Assembly: GCF_900290115.1 (NCBI RefSeq)
Contig: NZ_LT985750.1
Coordinates: 192,658 to 256,657 of the forward strand
Length of the DNA stretch: 64,000 nt
Direction: 5' to 3'
Source of the DNA: Alistipes sp. Marseille-P5061
GTDB lineage: Bacteria > Bacteroidota > Bacteroidia > Bacteroidales > Rikenellaceae
Under the pieces are notes generated by a model. The model saw only the letters and a program-made list of their open reading frames with translations. It was not told where the DNA came from and made no database searches. Below are positions 47,152 to 56,706 of the stretch, in pieces; within the stretch, counting starts at the first letter, position 1, and each line of letters opens with the position of its first letter. The position numbers and the translations under genes were made by a program.

Positions 47152-49689
47152 GTGTCCCGGTTTGCCGATATCGTCCTTCCGCTGGCGCAACCCGCCTACA
47201 CCTTCGCCGTTCCCGAGGGGATGACCCTCGCCGAAGGGCAGGCCGTCCTGGTCCAGTTCGGCGCCAACCGCTACTATACGGGCATCGTCTGGCGGCTGCA
47301 CGACCGCCGTCCCGACTTCCGGCGCATTAAGCCCGTGCTGCGCCCCTTGTACGGTGTCCAGCTGCTCGGCGAGGAGCAGCGCCGCTTCTGGGAATGGGTC
47401 GCCTCCTACTACATGTGCTCGCTGGGCGAGGTGATGCGCGTGGCGCTCCCCGCCCTGATGAAGCCGAGCGGCAGCTCCGAGGAGGAGTTCGCCGCCGGGG
47501 AGTTCCGTCCCCGCAGCGAGACCTGGTTCTCGCTCCGCGAGGAGTTCCGCTCGGAGGAGCGCCTCCACGAGCTCTTCGAGAAGCTGGGCCGCCGCGCCCC
47601 GCGCCAGTACGAGGCGCTGCTCGAAATCGTCGCGGCGCTGCTGCCCGACCCCCAAAATGCCGCCGGCACACCCGCCTCCGACAATGCTCTGGCGACGACC
47701 GCCGCCTGCTCCGATGCCACCTGCTCCGATGTCGTTCCGGAGGCCGCCGGCACACCCTCCGACACGGCCCCCATGGCGGCTGATGCCGCTTCGGCTCCTA
47801 CCTCCGGCGACCCCTCCGAATCCTCCTCCGATGCCCCCTCCGAGGGTGGCACCTCCGCTTCCGACGCCTCCCTCTCCGCCTCTTGCGATGCGGAGGCCCT
47901 TCTGGCGGCGCCGCTGCCGCCCGAGGCTCTGGCGGGAGCCATTCTCCGCCGCCTGCTGGCGGCCGAGCGGCCGGTGCTCCACCAGCTCGAACGCAAGGGG
48001 GTCATCCGCGCGGAGGAGCGCGAGCGACAGCCGGGCGCGGCGCAGGACGTGCGCTTCCGCCTGCCGACCCTCTCGCCCGCCCAGGGGCGCTGCCTGACCC
48101 AAATCCGCGAGCTCTTCGCCTCCCGGACAGGCGTGCTGCTGCACGGCGTCACGGGGTCGGGCAAGACCGAAATCTACATCCATCTGATTGCCGAGACGCT
48201 GCGCCGCGGCGACGACGTGCTGCTGCTCGTCCCCGAGATTGCCCTCACGGCGCAGCTGGTCGAGCGCATGGAGCGTATCTTCGGCAGCCGCGTGACGGTC
48301 TACCACTCGCGCCTTACGGAGCGCGCCCGCACGGAGACCTACCTGCGCCTCTGCCGCTCCGAGGGGGGCGAGTTCGTCGTGGGGGCCCGCTCGGCGCTCT
48401 TCCTGCCGCTGCGGCGGCTGCGGCTGGTGGTCGTCGACGAGGAGCACGACACGAGCTACAAGCAGTCCGACCCGGCGCCGCGCTACAATGCCCGCGACTG
48501 CGCCGTGGTGGCGGCCAGCCTCTTCGGGGGGCATGTGCTGCTGGGAAGCGCCACCCCTTCGCTCGAGACGTGGCTCAACGCTGCGCGGGGCAAGTACGGC
48601 AAGGTCGTGCTCGGGGAGCGCTACGGCGAGGCGCGCCCGCCCCGCATCGTCATCTCCGACACGCTGCGCGCCGTCAAGCGGGGCGAGCGCAAGGCGCACT
48701 TCAACAAACAGCTGCTCGACGCCATCGGCGAGCGGCTCGACAGGGGCGAGCAGGTGATGCTCTTCCAGAACCGGCGCGGCTTCTCGCCCTACGTCGAGTG
48801 CCCCGAGTGCGGGTGGACGGCCCGCTGCCCCAACTGCAACGTGACGCTGACCTACCACCGGGGAGGCTCCTCCGAGCGCCTCGTCTGCCACTACTGCGGC
48901 CATACGGAGGCCGTGCCGGTGAAGTGCCCCGCATGTCGGGTGACCGACCTGGCGCTGCGCGGCTTCGGCACCGAGAAGGTCGAGGAGGAGATTGCCCGCC
49001 TCTTCCCCAGGGCGCGCGTGGCGCGGCTCGACCGTGACAGCGTCACCTCGGAGCGCGCCTTCCGGAGCATCGTCGCCGGCTTTGCCCGCCACGACACGGA
49101 CATTCTGGTCGGCACGCAGATGATTTCGAAGGGGTTCGACTTCGAAGGGGTCTCGCTCGTGGGCATCCTCAATGCCGACAATCTGGTCAACAGCCCCGAC
49201 TTCCGGGCCGCCGAGCGGGCCTTCCAGCTCATGACGCAGGTGGCCGGCCGCGCCGGGCGCCGCGCCGTGCCGGGCGAGGTCATCATCCAGACCTCCGACC
49301 CCGCGTCGCCCGTCATCCGCCAGGTGGCCGCCTCGGACTACGAGGCAATGGCCCGCCAGCAGCTTGCCGAGCGGCACACCTTCTTCTACCCGCCCTACGC
49401 CCGTCTGGTGGCGCTGACGCTCCGCAACCGCGACCCCGAGCTGCTGCACCGCGGCGCGCGGGCGCTGGCCGAGGCGCTCCGCAGCCGTTTCGGCCGCCGG
49501 GTGCTGGGCCCCATGACGCCCCCCGTCGACCGCATCCGCGGCGAATATCTGGCCGGCGTGCTGCTCAAGGTCGAGAGCGGCGCCTCGTTCACCCGCGCCC
49601 GCGAGGTGCTGCGCGAGGTGCTCGATGCCTTCGCCGCCGGGGAGGAGTTCCGCCGGATAAACCTTCAGTGCGATGTCGACCCTCAGTGA
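47152..49689 (+). CDS. priA: Primosomal replication protein PriA
   Basis: An 845-residue 3'-5' helicase that reloads the replisome at collapsed forks. N-terminal 3'BD domain (1-105), winged helix, helicase core with Walker A GVTGSGKTEIY and DEEHDTSYK, zinc-binding cysteines CPECGWTARCPNCNVTL...CHYCGHTEAVPVKCPAC, and motif VAGRAGR. Residues about 169-255 form a low-complexity Ala/Ser/Thr/Asp/Pro insert not typical of PriA, inside the region just before the helicase. The start codon is GTG at 47152. It overlaps the ComF gene by 17 bases. Confidence 0.96.
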   Translation: MSRFADIVLPLAQPAYTFAVPEGMTLAEGQAVLVQFGANRYYTGIVWRLHDRRPDFRRIKPVLRPLYGVQLLGEEQRRFWEWVASYYMCSLGEVMRVALPALMKPSGSSEEEFAAGEFRPRSETWFSLREEFRSEERLHELFEKLGRRAPRQYEALLEIVAALLPDPQNAAGTPASDNALATTAACSDATCSDVVPEAAGTPSDTAPMAADAASAPTSGDPSESSSDAPSEGGTSASDASLSASCDAEALLAAPLPPEALAGAILRRLLAAERPVLHQLERKGVIRAEERERQPGAAQDVRFRLPTLSPAQGRCLTQIRELFASRTGVLLHGVTGSGKTEIYIHLIAETLRRGDDVLLLVPEIALTAQLVERMERIFGSRVTVYHSRLTERARTETYLRLCRSEGGEFVVGARSALFLPLRRLRLVVVDEEHDTSYKQSDPAPRYNARDCAVVAASLFGGHVLLGSATPSLETWLNAARGKYGKVVLGERYGEARPPRIVISDTLRAVKRGERKAHFNKQLLDAIGERLDRGEQVMLFQNRRGFSPYVECPECGWTARCPNCNVTLTYHRGGSSERLVCHYCGHTEAVPVKCPACRVTDLALRGFGTEKVEEEIARLFPRARVARLDRDSVTSERAFRSIVAGFARHDTDILVGTQMISKGFDFEGVSLVGILNADNLVNSPDFRAAERAFQLMTQVAGRAGRRAVPGEVIIQTSDPASPVIRQVAASDYEAMARQQLAERHTFFYPPYARLVALTLRNRDPELLHRGARALAEALRSRFGRRVLGPMTPPVDRIRGEYLAGVLLKVESGASFTRAREVLREVLDAFAAGEEFRRINLQCDVDPQ

Positions 49690-50395
49690 GCTGCTCGGCG
49701 ATGTCTGGGCGCTGCTCTTCCCGCCCCGCTGCCCCGTCTGCGGCCGCATGATGACCGCCGGCGAGCGGACGGTCTGCACCCACTGCCGCGCCGCGGCCCC
49801 GCTGACGGGCTTCTGGCGCGAGGCCGACAATCCGCTCTTCCGCCGCTTCTGGGGGCTGCTCCCCGTCGAGCGCGCCTCGGGATTCATCTACTACCGCCGC
49901 GGCAGCGGCTGGCGCGAGCTCATCCGTTCGTTCAAGTACCGCAGCGCGTGGCGCCTGGCCTACGAGATGGGGCGCTGGTATGGCCGCTGCCTGCGTGAAA
50001 GCGGCCTCTACGACGACGTCGAGGTGGTCGTACCCCTGCCGCTGCACCCCTTCAAGCGGATGCGGCGCGGGTACAACCAGTCGGAGTACATCGCCGAGGG
50101 CATCGCCCGCGAACTGGGCGTCGGCGTCGACCGCCGCAGCGTCATCCGCTGCCGCAATACGGCCAGCCAGGCCCTCCAACCCCGCCGCGAACGCTACGAG
50201 AATGTCCGCGACGCCTTTGCCGTCCGCCGTCCCGAGGCGCTGGCCGGCCGCCACGTGCTGCTGGTCGACGACGTCTTCACGACGGGCAATACGGTCATCT
50301 CGTGCGGCGGGGCGATTCTGCAGGCGGTGCCCGACTGCCGCCTGAGCGTGGCGGCGCTCGCCGTCTCGCACCACGAGCTGGGCATCCGCGACTGA
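49673..50395 (+). CDS. ComF family protein (phosphoribosyltransferase-like)
   Basis: A 240-residue ComF homologue. N-terminal zinc finger (CPVCGRMM...CTHCRAA), then GLLPVERASGFIYYRRGSGWRELIRSFKYRSAWRLAYEMG, and the PRTase motif VLLVDDVFTTGNTVISCGGAI. ComF proteins help take up DNA during competence and interact with PriA; here it directly overlaps priA, which matches that link. Amidophosphoribosyl activity is not established. Confidence 0.9.
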   Translation: MSTLSELLGDVWALLFPPRCPVCGRMMTAGERTVCTHCRAAAPLTGFWREADNPLFRRFWGLLPVERASGFIYYRRGSGWRELIRSFKYRSAWRLAYEMGRWYGRCLRESGLYDDVEVVVPLPLHPFKRMRRGYNQSEYIAEGIARELGVGVDRRSVIRCRNTASQALQPRRERYENVRDAFAVRRPEALAGRHVLLVDDVFTTGNTVISCGGAILQAVPDCRLSVAALAVSHHELGIRD

Positions 50396-50546
50396 CGCCC
50401 GCCGCGACATTCTCCGCGACATCCGCCACCTCCCTTTTCCGCCCCTTTTTGCCGCCGGAGGCCTCTGCCGCCCGCAACCGGGTGAGATTCAGCGCCGTAA
50501 CGCCTTCGCGTACCGCCCCGCCGGGGAAAAACATCCGCTCCTCCGT

Positions 50547-50577
50547 TTTGAATTTTCGGCCCGAATCGTTACTTTTG
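50547..50577 (+). promoter_or_regulatory. Consensus promoter of dnaB
   Basis: TTTG at 50547-50550, exactly 19 bases, then TACTTTTG at 50570-50577; about 48 bases before the dnaB start codon. Confidence 0.8.
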
Positions 50578-50625
50578 GGGCGTTGAACAGGACGTATTGA
50601 CCCCCACTTCCCACTACCGCACATC

Positions 50626-52194
50626 ATGGCGAAAGATTATACCCCTTCGAACCGCAACCGCGAGGCCTTCGAGGCCCTGACCGAGGGTGCGGGCAACGTA
50701 CCTCCCCAGGCCGTCGAGCTGGAGGAGGCGGTCCTCGGCGCGCTGATGCTCGAGAAGGACAGCATCATCACCGTGCAGGAGTTCATCACTCCCGAAGCCT
50801 TCTACACCGAGGAGCACCGCCTCATCTACAAGGCCATCGAGGAGCTCTCGATGGAGCTCAAGCCCATTGACCTCTATACGGTCACCGAGCGGCTCAAGGC
50901 CAAGAAGGAGCTCAAGAAGGTGGGCGGCGCCGCCTACCTGGCCCAGCTCACCCAGAAGGTGGGCTCGGCGGCCAACGTCGAGTTCCACGCCAAAATCATC
51001 GCCCAGAAGTATGTCCAGCGCGAGCTGATTCGCTCGGCCACGGAGATTCAGCGCCGCTCGTACGACGAGTCGACCGACGTGACGGAGCTCATCGGCTTTG
51101 CCGAGGGGGAGATTTTCAAGGTCTCCGAGGGCCACGTCAAGCGCTCGGTCCAGTCGTCGAAGGACATTCTGGCGCGCGCCCTGATGCAGATTGAGGAGGC
51201 TTCGAAGAATACGAGCGCCTACAACGGCGTGCCGTCGGGCTTCATGGCCATCGACCGCGTGACGCTGGGCTGGCAGCTCTCGGACCTCATCATCGTGGCG
51301 GCCCGCCCCTCGATGGGTAAGACGGCCTTCGTCCTCTCGATGGCCCGCAACATGGCCGTCGACTACGAACAGGGGGTGGCCTTCTTCTCGCTCGAAATGT
51401 CGGCCGTGCAGCTGATGATGCGTCTGATTATCGCCGAGACGGGACTCAACGGCAACGACGTGAAGTCGGGCCGCCTGACCCCCGAGCAGTGGCGCCACCT
51501 CGAATCGGCCACCAAGCCGCTCGGCTCGGCCCCGCTCTACATCGACGACACGCCGGCGCTCTCGGTCTTCGAGTTCCGCTCGAAGGCGCGCCGTCTGAAG
51601 ATTCACAACGACATCAAGATTATCATCATCGACTACCTCCAGCTGATGACCGGCAACCAGGATACGAAGGGCAACCGCGAGCAGGAGGTGGCCTTCATCT
51701 CGCGTACGCTCAAGGCCATCGCCAAGGAGCTCAACGTGCCGATTATCGCCCTGTCGCAGCTGAGCCGCGCCACCGAGATGCGCGGCGGCTCGAAGCGCCC
51801 CCAGCTCTCGGACCTGCGCGAGTCGGGTGCCATCGAGCAGGACGCCGACATCGTCGCCTTCATCCACCGTCCGGAGTACTACGGCATCAACCAGGACGAG
51901 AACGGCATGCCGACGGCCGGTCTGGCCGAAATCATCCTGGCCAAGCACCGCAACGGCGCCGTGTGCGACGTCAAGCTCCGCTTCCTCAAGGAGCAGGCGC
52001 GCTTCGCCGACATGGAGGACTCGATGCTCCCGCCGGGGCAGGCGGCCGAGAGCCAGCAGGCCTACGACGACTATGCGAGCGGCTCGAACGCCCCCGTGGG
52101 CGGCGTTCCGGGCGGCGGTCTGGGTGCTGCGCCCGGCGGCGGCGAGTTCGATATCAACGCCTCGACGTCGCTCGGCGACGAGGCCCCCTTCTGA
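50626..52194 (+). CDS. dnaB: Replicative DNA helicase DnaB
   Basis: A 522-residue hexameric helicase that unwinds DNA at the replication fork. N-terminal helical domain (about 25-130, VELEEAVLGALMLEKDSIITVQEFITPEAFY), linker, and RecA-like C-domain with Walker A AARPSMGKTAFVLSMARNMA, Walker B KIIIIDYLQLM, and the arginine finger region LRESGAIEQDADIVAFIHR. A glycine-rich, disordered tail (about 480-522, GGVPGGGLGAAPGGGEF) is probably a partner-binding extension. It has its own promoter and is followed by yifB. Confidence 0.97.
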   Translation: MAKDYTPSNRNREAFEALTEGAGNVPPQAVELEEAVLGALMLEKDSIITVQEFITPEAFYTEEHRLIYKAIEELSMELKPIDLYTVTERLKAKKELKKVGGAAYLAQLTQKVGSAANVEFHAKIIAQKYVQRELIRSATEIQRRSYDESTDVTELIGFAEGEIFKVSEGHVKRSVQSSKDILARALMQIEEASKNTSAYNGVPSGFMAIDRVTLGWQLSDLIIVAARPSMGKTAFVLSMARNMAVDYEQGVAFFSLEMSAVQLMMRLIIAETGLNGNDVKSGRLTPEQWRHLESATKPLGSAPLYIDDTPALSVFEFRSKARRLKIHNDIKIIIIDYLQLMTGNQDTKGNREQEVAFISRTLKAIAKELNVPIIALSQLSRATEMRGGSKRPQLSDLRESGAIEQDADIVAFIHRPEYYGINQDENGMPTAGLAEIILAKHRNGAVCDVKLRFLKEQARFADMEDSMLPPGQAAESQQAYDDYASGSNAPVGGVPGGGLGAAPGGGEFDINASTSLGDEAPF

Positions 52195-52223
52195 TAGGCT
52201 GACCCTCTGAAAAACGAAGCGCT

Positions 52224-53765
52224 ATGTTTGTCCGGACCTATTCGGGAGCAATCGTGGGAATCGACGCCGTGACGGTGGCCGTCGAGGTCAACATCGCCGG
52301 GGGCGGGCTGGGCCTCTACCTGGTGGGGCTGCCCGACAACGCCGTCAAGGAGAGCGAGCAGCGCATCCGCGCCGCCTTCGAGAACTCGGGCGAGCGCTTC
52401 CCGGGCCGCAAGGTGGTGGTCAACCTCGCCCCGGCCGACCTGCGCAAGGAGGGTGCCGGCTTCGATTTGCCCATCGCCGTGGGGATTCTTGCGGCCATGC
52501 AGCGCATCGCGCCCGAGCGGCTGCAGGGGGCGATGTTCGCGGGCGAGCTGTCGCTCGACGGTACGGTGATGCCCGTGCGGGGCGTCCTGCCGCTGGCGCT
52601 CCGGGCGCGTGCCGAGGGGCTGGCGCGCATCGTGCTGCCCCGTGCCAACGTGGCCGAGGCGGCCGTCGTCGAGGGGATTGAGGTCATCGGCGTGGAGTCG
52701 CTCCGCCAGACGCTCGCCTATCTGGCCGGCGAGGAGGAGATAGCCCCCGCCGAGCCGCTTCCGGTGAGGGAGTTCGACCGGGAGGCGGGGCGCTTCGACG
52801 AGGACTTCGCCGACGTCCGGGGGCAGGCCCATGCCAAGCGGGCACTCGAAATCGCCGCGGCGGGCGGCCACAACGTGCTGCTCATCGGCTCGCCCGGCTC
52901 GGGCAAGACGATGCTCGCGCGGCGCATGCCGACCATCCTCCCGCCCCTCTCGCGCGAGGAGGCGTTGGAGACCACCAAAATCCACTCCGTGGCGGGCAAG
53001 GAGGGGGTCTCGGGCGGACTGCTGACCCACCGCCCCTTCCGGGCGCCGCACCACCTCACGTCGCAGGTGGCGCTCATCGGCGGTGGACAGTCGCCCCGCC
53101 CGGGCGAGGTCTCGCTGGCCCACAACGGCGTGCTCTTCCTCGACGAGCTGCCCGAGTTCGGACGCAGCGTCCTCGAGGTGCTGCGCCAGCCGCTCGAGGA
53201 GAAGCGGATTGTCGTCTCGCGGGCGAAGTACAGCGTGGAGTACCCCGCCAACTTCACCCTCGTGGCGGCGATGAACCCCTGTCCGTGCGGCTACTACAAC
53301 CACCCGACCAAGGAGTGCACCTGTGCGCCGGGGGCCGTGCACCGCTACATGGGGCGCATCTCGGGGCCGCTGCTCGACCGCATCGACCTCCACATCGAGG
53401 TGACGCCCGTCGCCCCCGGCGAGCTGGCTTCGGCCGCCCCCGGCGAGCGGAGCGCCGTCATCCGCGAGCGGGTCATCCGTGCGCGCAGCCTCCAGCGGGA
53501 GCGCTTCCGCGGCATCGAGGGGCTCTACACCAACGCGATGATGACCTCCGCCATGCTGCGCGCCTTCTGCCCGCTCGACGCGGCGGCCGAGGCGCTGCTG
53601 CTGCGGGCCATGGAGCGGCTCGGACTCTCGGCCCGCGCCTACGACCGGATTCTGAAGGTGGCGCGGACGATTGCCGACCTGGCCGGCGAGGAGCGGATTT
53701 CGGCCGCCCATGTGGCCGAGGCCATCAACTACCGCTCGCTCGACCGCGAAAGCTGGGGACGGTAG
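52224..53765 (+). CDS. YifB/ComM family Mg chelatase-like AAA+ ATPase
   Basis: A 513-residue AAA+ protein. N-terminal chelatase I Lon-like domain (about 1-175, MFVRTYSGAIVGIDAVTVAVEVNI...VGLPDNAVKESEQRIRAAFENSG), then ATPase core with Walker A LLIGSPGSGKTMLARRMPTILP, LAHNGVLFLDELPEFGRSVLEVLRQPLE, zinc-like CPCGYYNHPTKECTCAPG and sensor RMERL near the end. In bacteria ComM/YifB is a branch-migration helicase for transformation; likely the same here, next to replication genes. Confidence 0.93.
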   Translation: MFVRTYSGAIVGIDAVTVAVEVNIAGGGLGLYLVGLPDNAVKESEQRIRAAFENSGERFPGRKVVVNLAPADLRKEGAGFDLPIAVGILAAMQRIAPERLQGAMFAGELSLDGTVMPVRGVLPLALRARAEGLARIVLPRANVAEAAVVEGIEVIGVESLRQTLAYLAGEEEIAPAEPLPVREFDREAGRFDEDFADVRGQAHAKRALEIAAAGGHNVLLIGSPGSGKTMLARRMPTILPPLSREEALETTKIHSVAGKEGVSGGLLTHRPFRAPHHLTSQVALIGGGQSPRPGEVSLAHNGVLFLDELPEFGRSVLEVLRQPLEEKRIVVSRAKYSVEYPANFTLVAAMNPCPCGYYNHPTKECTCAPGAVHRYMGRISGPLLDRIDLHIEVTPVAPGELASAAPGERSAVIRERVIRARSLQRERFRGIEGLYTNAMMTSAMLRAFCPLDAAAEALLLRAMERLGLSARAYDRILKVARTIADLAGEERISAAHVAEAINYRSLDRESWGR

Positions 53766-53947
53766 CCCTCGGGGGGCGAAGAGGGAGCCACCACGAAGCG
53801 GGGCAACCCGGGAACCCTGGGCCGGAGTAGTTTGAAATGGCGCCGGATCATCCGCATGCCCGGCGTGAGGAACGGAACAAAAACAATGGAACATGCCGCT
53901 GCCGGAGGTCCCTCGGGGCCTCTGACGGCGGCAGCAAACGCAATACG

Positions 53948-55054
53948 ATGGAACGCATTATTCTTTCGGGCGGCGGCACGGGGGGCCATATCTATCCCGC
54001 CGTGGCCGTGGCCGAGGCGCTCCGGCGCCGCTTCGGCGAGGAGGTCGAACTGCTCTTCGTCGGCGCCGAGGGCAAGATGGAGATGGAGAAGGTCCCGGCG
54101 CTGGGCTACCGCATCGTCGGGCTGCCGATTGCCGGGCTGCAGCGCCGTCTGGAGTGGCGCAACCTGCTGGTCCCCTTCAAGGTGCTGCGGAGCATCCGCC
54201 AGGCCCGCAACGTCATCCGCTCCTTCGGGGCCGACATGGTGGTGGGCTTCGGCGGCTATGCGAGCGCACCGGTGCTGTGGGCCGCCCAGCGCATGGGGGT
54301 GCCCACCGTCATCCAGGAGCAGAACTCCTATGCCGGCGTGACGAACAAGATTCTGGCGCGGGGCGCCTGCCGCATCTGCACCGCCTATGAGGGGATGGAG
54401 CGCTTCTTCCCCAAAGAGAAAATCGTCCTGACGGGCAACCCGCTCCGCGGCCGCTTCTCGAAGAGCGGCACGCCGCGTGCGGAGGCGCTCGACTACTTCG
54501 GCTTCACGCCCGGGCGCAAGGTGGTGCTGGTTGTCGGCGGCTCGCTCGGCACGCGCTCCCTGAACGAGATGATGAAGACGTGGCTGCTCTCGCTCGGCGG
54601 GGGCGAGGCCCCGGTTCAGGTCATCTGGCAGACGGGCAAGTACTACGAGCGTGAGATGCAGGCCTTCCTGGCGGCTCACCCCGTACGGGGCATCTGGCAG
54701 GGGGCCTTCATCGAGCGGATGGACTATGCCTATGCGGCGGCCGACCTGGTCATCTCGCGCAGCGGCGCCTGCACCGTCTCGGAGCTCTGCCTGGTGGCCA
54801 AGCCCGTCCTCTTCGTCCCCTCGCCCAACGTGGCCGAGGACCATCAGACGAAGAATGCCCGCGCGCTGGCCGACAAAGGGGCCGCGCTGCTCGTCCCCGA
54901 CGCCGTCTGCCGCACCGAGGCGATGCCCCGCGCGCTGGAGCTGCTGGCCGACGAGGAGGCGCTGCGGCGCATGAGCCGCAACATCGAGGCACTGGCCCGT
55001 CCCGACGCGGCCGAGCGCATCGTCGATGAAATCGTGCGGGTGATGAAGCGGTAG
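53948..55054 (+). CDS. murG: UDP-N-acetylglucosamine-MurNAc-pentapeptide transferase MurG
   Basis: A 368-residue GT-B glycosyltransferase that converts lipid I to lipid II at the inner membrane. The MurG signature GGGTGGHIYPAVAVAEAL opens the protein; FGGYASAPVLWAAQRMGVPTVIQEQNSYAGVTNKILAR and the C-domain GSLGTRSLNEMM, WQTGKYYE, SRSGACTVSELCLVAKPVLFVPSPNVAEDHQTKNA are all family-typical. The ATG at 53948 is used; an open frame extends 37 codons further but is not MurG-like. First gene of a cluster with murC, ftsQ, ftsA and ftsZ; ftsW, usual upstream neighbour, is absent. Confidence 0.97.
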   Translation: MERIILSGGGTGGHIYPAVAVAEALRRRFGEEVELLFVGAEGKMEMEKVPALGYRIVGLPIAGLQRRLEWRNLLVPFKVLRSIRQARNVIRSFGADMVVGFGGYASAPVLWAAQRMGVPTVIQEQNSYAGVTNKILARGACRICTAYEGMERFFPKEKIVLTGNPLRGRFSKSGTPRAEALDYFGFTPGRKVVLVVGGSLGTRSLNEMMKTWLLSLGGGEAPVQVIWQTGKYYEREMQAFLAAHPVRGIWQGAFIERMDYAYAAADLVISRSGACTVSELCLVAKPVLFVPSPNVAEDHQTKNARALADKGAALLVPDAVCRTEAMPRALELLADEEALRRMSRNIEALARPDAAERIVDEIVRVMKR

Positions 55055-55144
55055 CGGGCCCGCACAAGGAGGGTGACGCGCCCGTATAAGGAGGGTGCCG
55101 CACCCGGACCACGGGTGACGCACGTTGAAATGATAAGAGAGACT

Positions 55145-56527
55145 ATGGAGTTCGACAACATCTATTTTCTGGGCATCGGGGGCATCGGCATGAGCGCCCT
55201 GGCCCGTTACTTCATCCACGAGGGGAAGCGCGTGGCGGGTTACGACCGCACGGAGTCGCCCCTCACGCGCCGTCTTGCCGAAGAGGGCGCGCTGATTCAC
55301 TACGAGGAGGACGTGCGGGCGATTCCCGCCGAGTTCCTCCGTCCCGAGCGGACGATGGTGGTCTACACGCCGGCCATCCCGGCCGACCACGCCGAGCTGC
55401 GCTACTTCGCCGACCACGGCTTCCGCATCGAGAAGCGTTCGCAGATGCTGGGCCATCTGACGCAGGGCAAGTATGTGATGGCCGTGGCGGGCACCCACGG
55501 CAAGACGACCACCACGACGCTCGTCGCATGGCTCAACCGTCACCTGACGGGGGGCGGCAGCGCCTTCCTGGGGGGCATCTCGAAGAATTTCGACGGCAAC
55601 CTCGTGCTGGGCGACGGGCCGCGCCTGGCGGTCGAGGCCGACGAGTTCGACCGCTCGTTCCTGCGGTTGTGGCCCGACGTGGCGGTGGTCACCTCGGCCG
55701 ATGCCGACCACCTCGACATCTATGGCACGCACGAGGCCGTCAAGGAGGCCTTCTCGCAGTTCGTCCGTCAGATTCGGCCGGGCGGGAGCCTCGTCATCAA
55801 GCAGGGGGTCGACATCCTGCTCGACAACCCCGACATCACGGTCTACCGCTACGCCTACGATACGCCGTGCGATTTCTACGCCCGCAACATCCGCCTCATC
55901 GGCGGCGGCCACTACAGCTACGACGTGGTGACGCCCGACGGCGTGGTCGAGCAGTGCACGCTTGGCGTGCCGGGGTGGGTCAACATCGAGAATTCGGTGG
56001 CGGCCGTCGCCGCGGTCTGGTGCGCCGCGCACCACGAGGGGCAGAGCCTCGACGCCGCACGGGTGCGTGAGGCGCTCGCATCGTTCTCGGGGGTGAAGCG
56101 CCGTTTCGAGTTCTACATCAACACGCCGCGCCAGGTCTACATGGACGACTACGCCCACCATCCGCGCGAGCTGGCCGCAACGCTCACCTCCGTGCGGCAG
56201 ATGTTCCCCGGACGGAGGGTGACGGCGCTCTTCCAGCCCCACCTCTACACCCGTACGCGCGACTTCTACGTCGAGTTCGCCGAGGCGCTGTCGCATGCCG
56301 ACGAGGTGGTGCTGCTGCCGATTTACCCGGCCCGCGAGGAGCCGATTCCCGGCGTGACGAGCGAGCTGATTGCCGAGCGCGTGACGGTGCCCTGCCGCAT
56401 TGTCGAGCGCAGCGAGCTGGCGCGGACCGTCGCCGCGATGGATACCGACGTGGTGGTGAGCTTCGGTGCGGGCAACATCGACGCCTGCTGCGAGGCCATC
56501 GCCGAGGCCCTGCGCCCCAAGGCCTGA
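55145..56527 (+). CDS. murC: UDP-N-acetylmuramate-L-alanine ligase MurC
   Basis: A 460-residue ATP-dependent ligase that adds L-Ala to UDP-MurNAc. UDP-binding GIGGIGMSALARYFI, ATP P-loop AGTHGKTTTTTLVAW, EADEFDRSFL and HLDIYGTHEAVKEAF, ligase region YAHHPRELAATLTSVR and LFQPHLYTRTRDF are all present. An ATG at 55130 gives five extra residues and is an alternative start. It follows murG after a leader containing two copies of aaggagggtg, which may serve as extra ribosome-binding-like elements. Confidence 0.96.
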   Translation: MEFDNIYFLGIGGIGMSALARYFIHEGKRVAGYDRTESPLTRRLAEEGALIHYEEDVRAIPAEFLRPERTMVVYTPAIPADHAELRYFADHGFRIEKRSQMLGHLTQGKYVMAVAGTHGKTTTTTLVAWLNRHLTGGGSAFLGGISKNFDGNLVLGDGPRLAVEADEFDRSFLRLWPDVAVVTSADADHLDIYGTHEAVKEAFSQFVRQIRPGGSLVIKQGVDILLDNPDITVYRYAYDTPCDFYARNIRLIGGGHYSYDVVTPDGVVEQCTLGVPGWVNIENSVAAVAAVWCAAHHEGQSLDAARVREALASFSGVKRRFEFYINTPRQVYMDDYAHHPRELAATLTSVRQMFPGRRVTALFQPHLYTRTRDFYVEFAEALSHADEVVLLPIYPAREEPIPGVTSELIAERVTVPCRIVERSELARTVAAMDTDVVVSFGAGNIDACCEAIAEALRPKA

Positions 56528-56706
56528 AAGGCCCTGCCCCGGGTCCGCCCGGCCGGGGGAGGAGGAGAAAAAAGGCCCGGACACCCGACGAACGCCCCCG
56601 CGGAATGCCCCCGACAAGTGCACCCGATAAGTGCGCCCGGCGGGTCCGCCCTTAGACAAGAGACCATAACCGATAAACAACCCGTAAAGAAGAGAGCCGA
56701 CACACG

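Noticed and set aside
47125..49887. Minus-strand frame of 920 codons opposite priA
   Set aside because: Shadow of PriA, including its low-complexity segment.
53837..53947. N-terminal extension of MurG
   Set aside because: The extra 37 codons are not MurG-like and the GGGTGGH motif fits directly after the ATG at 53948.
53729..56680. Minus-strand open frame of 983 codons opposite murG and murC
   Set aside because: It spans two genes of clear identity on the other strand; composition is that of shadow frames.
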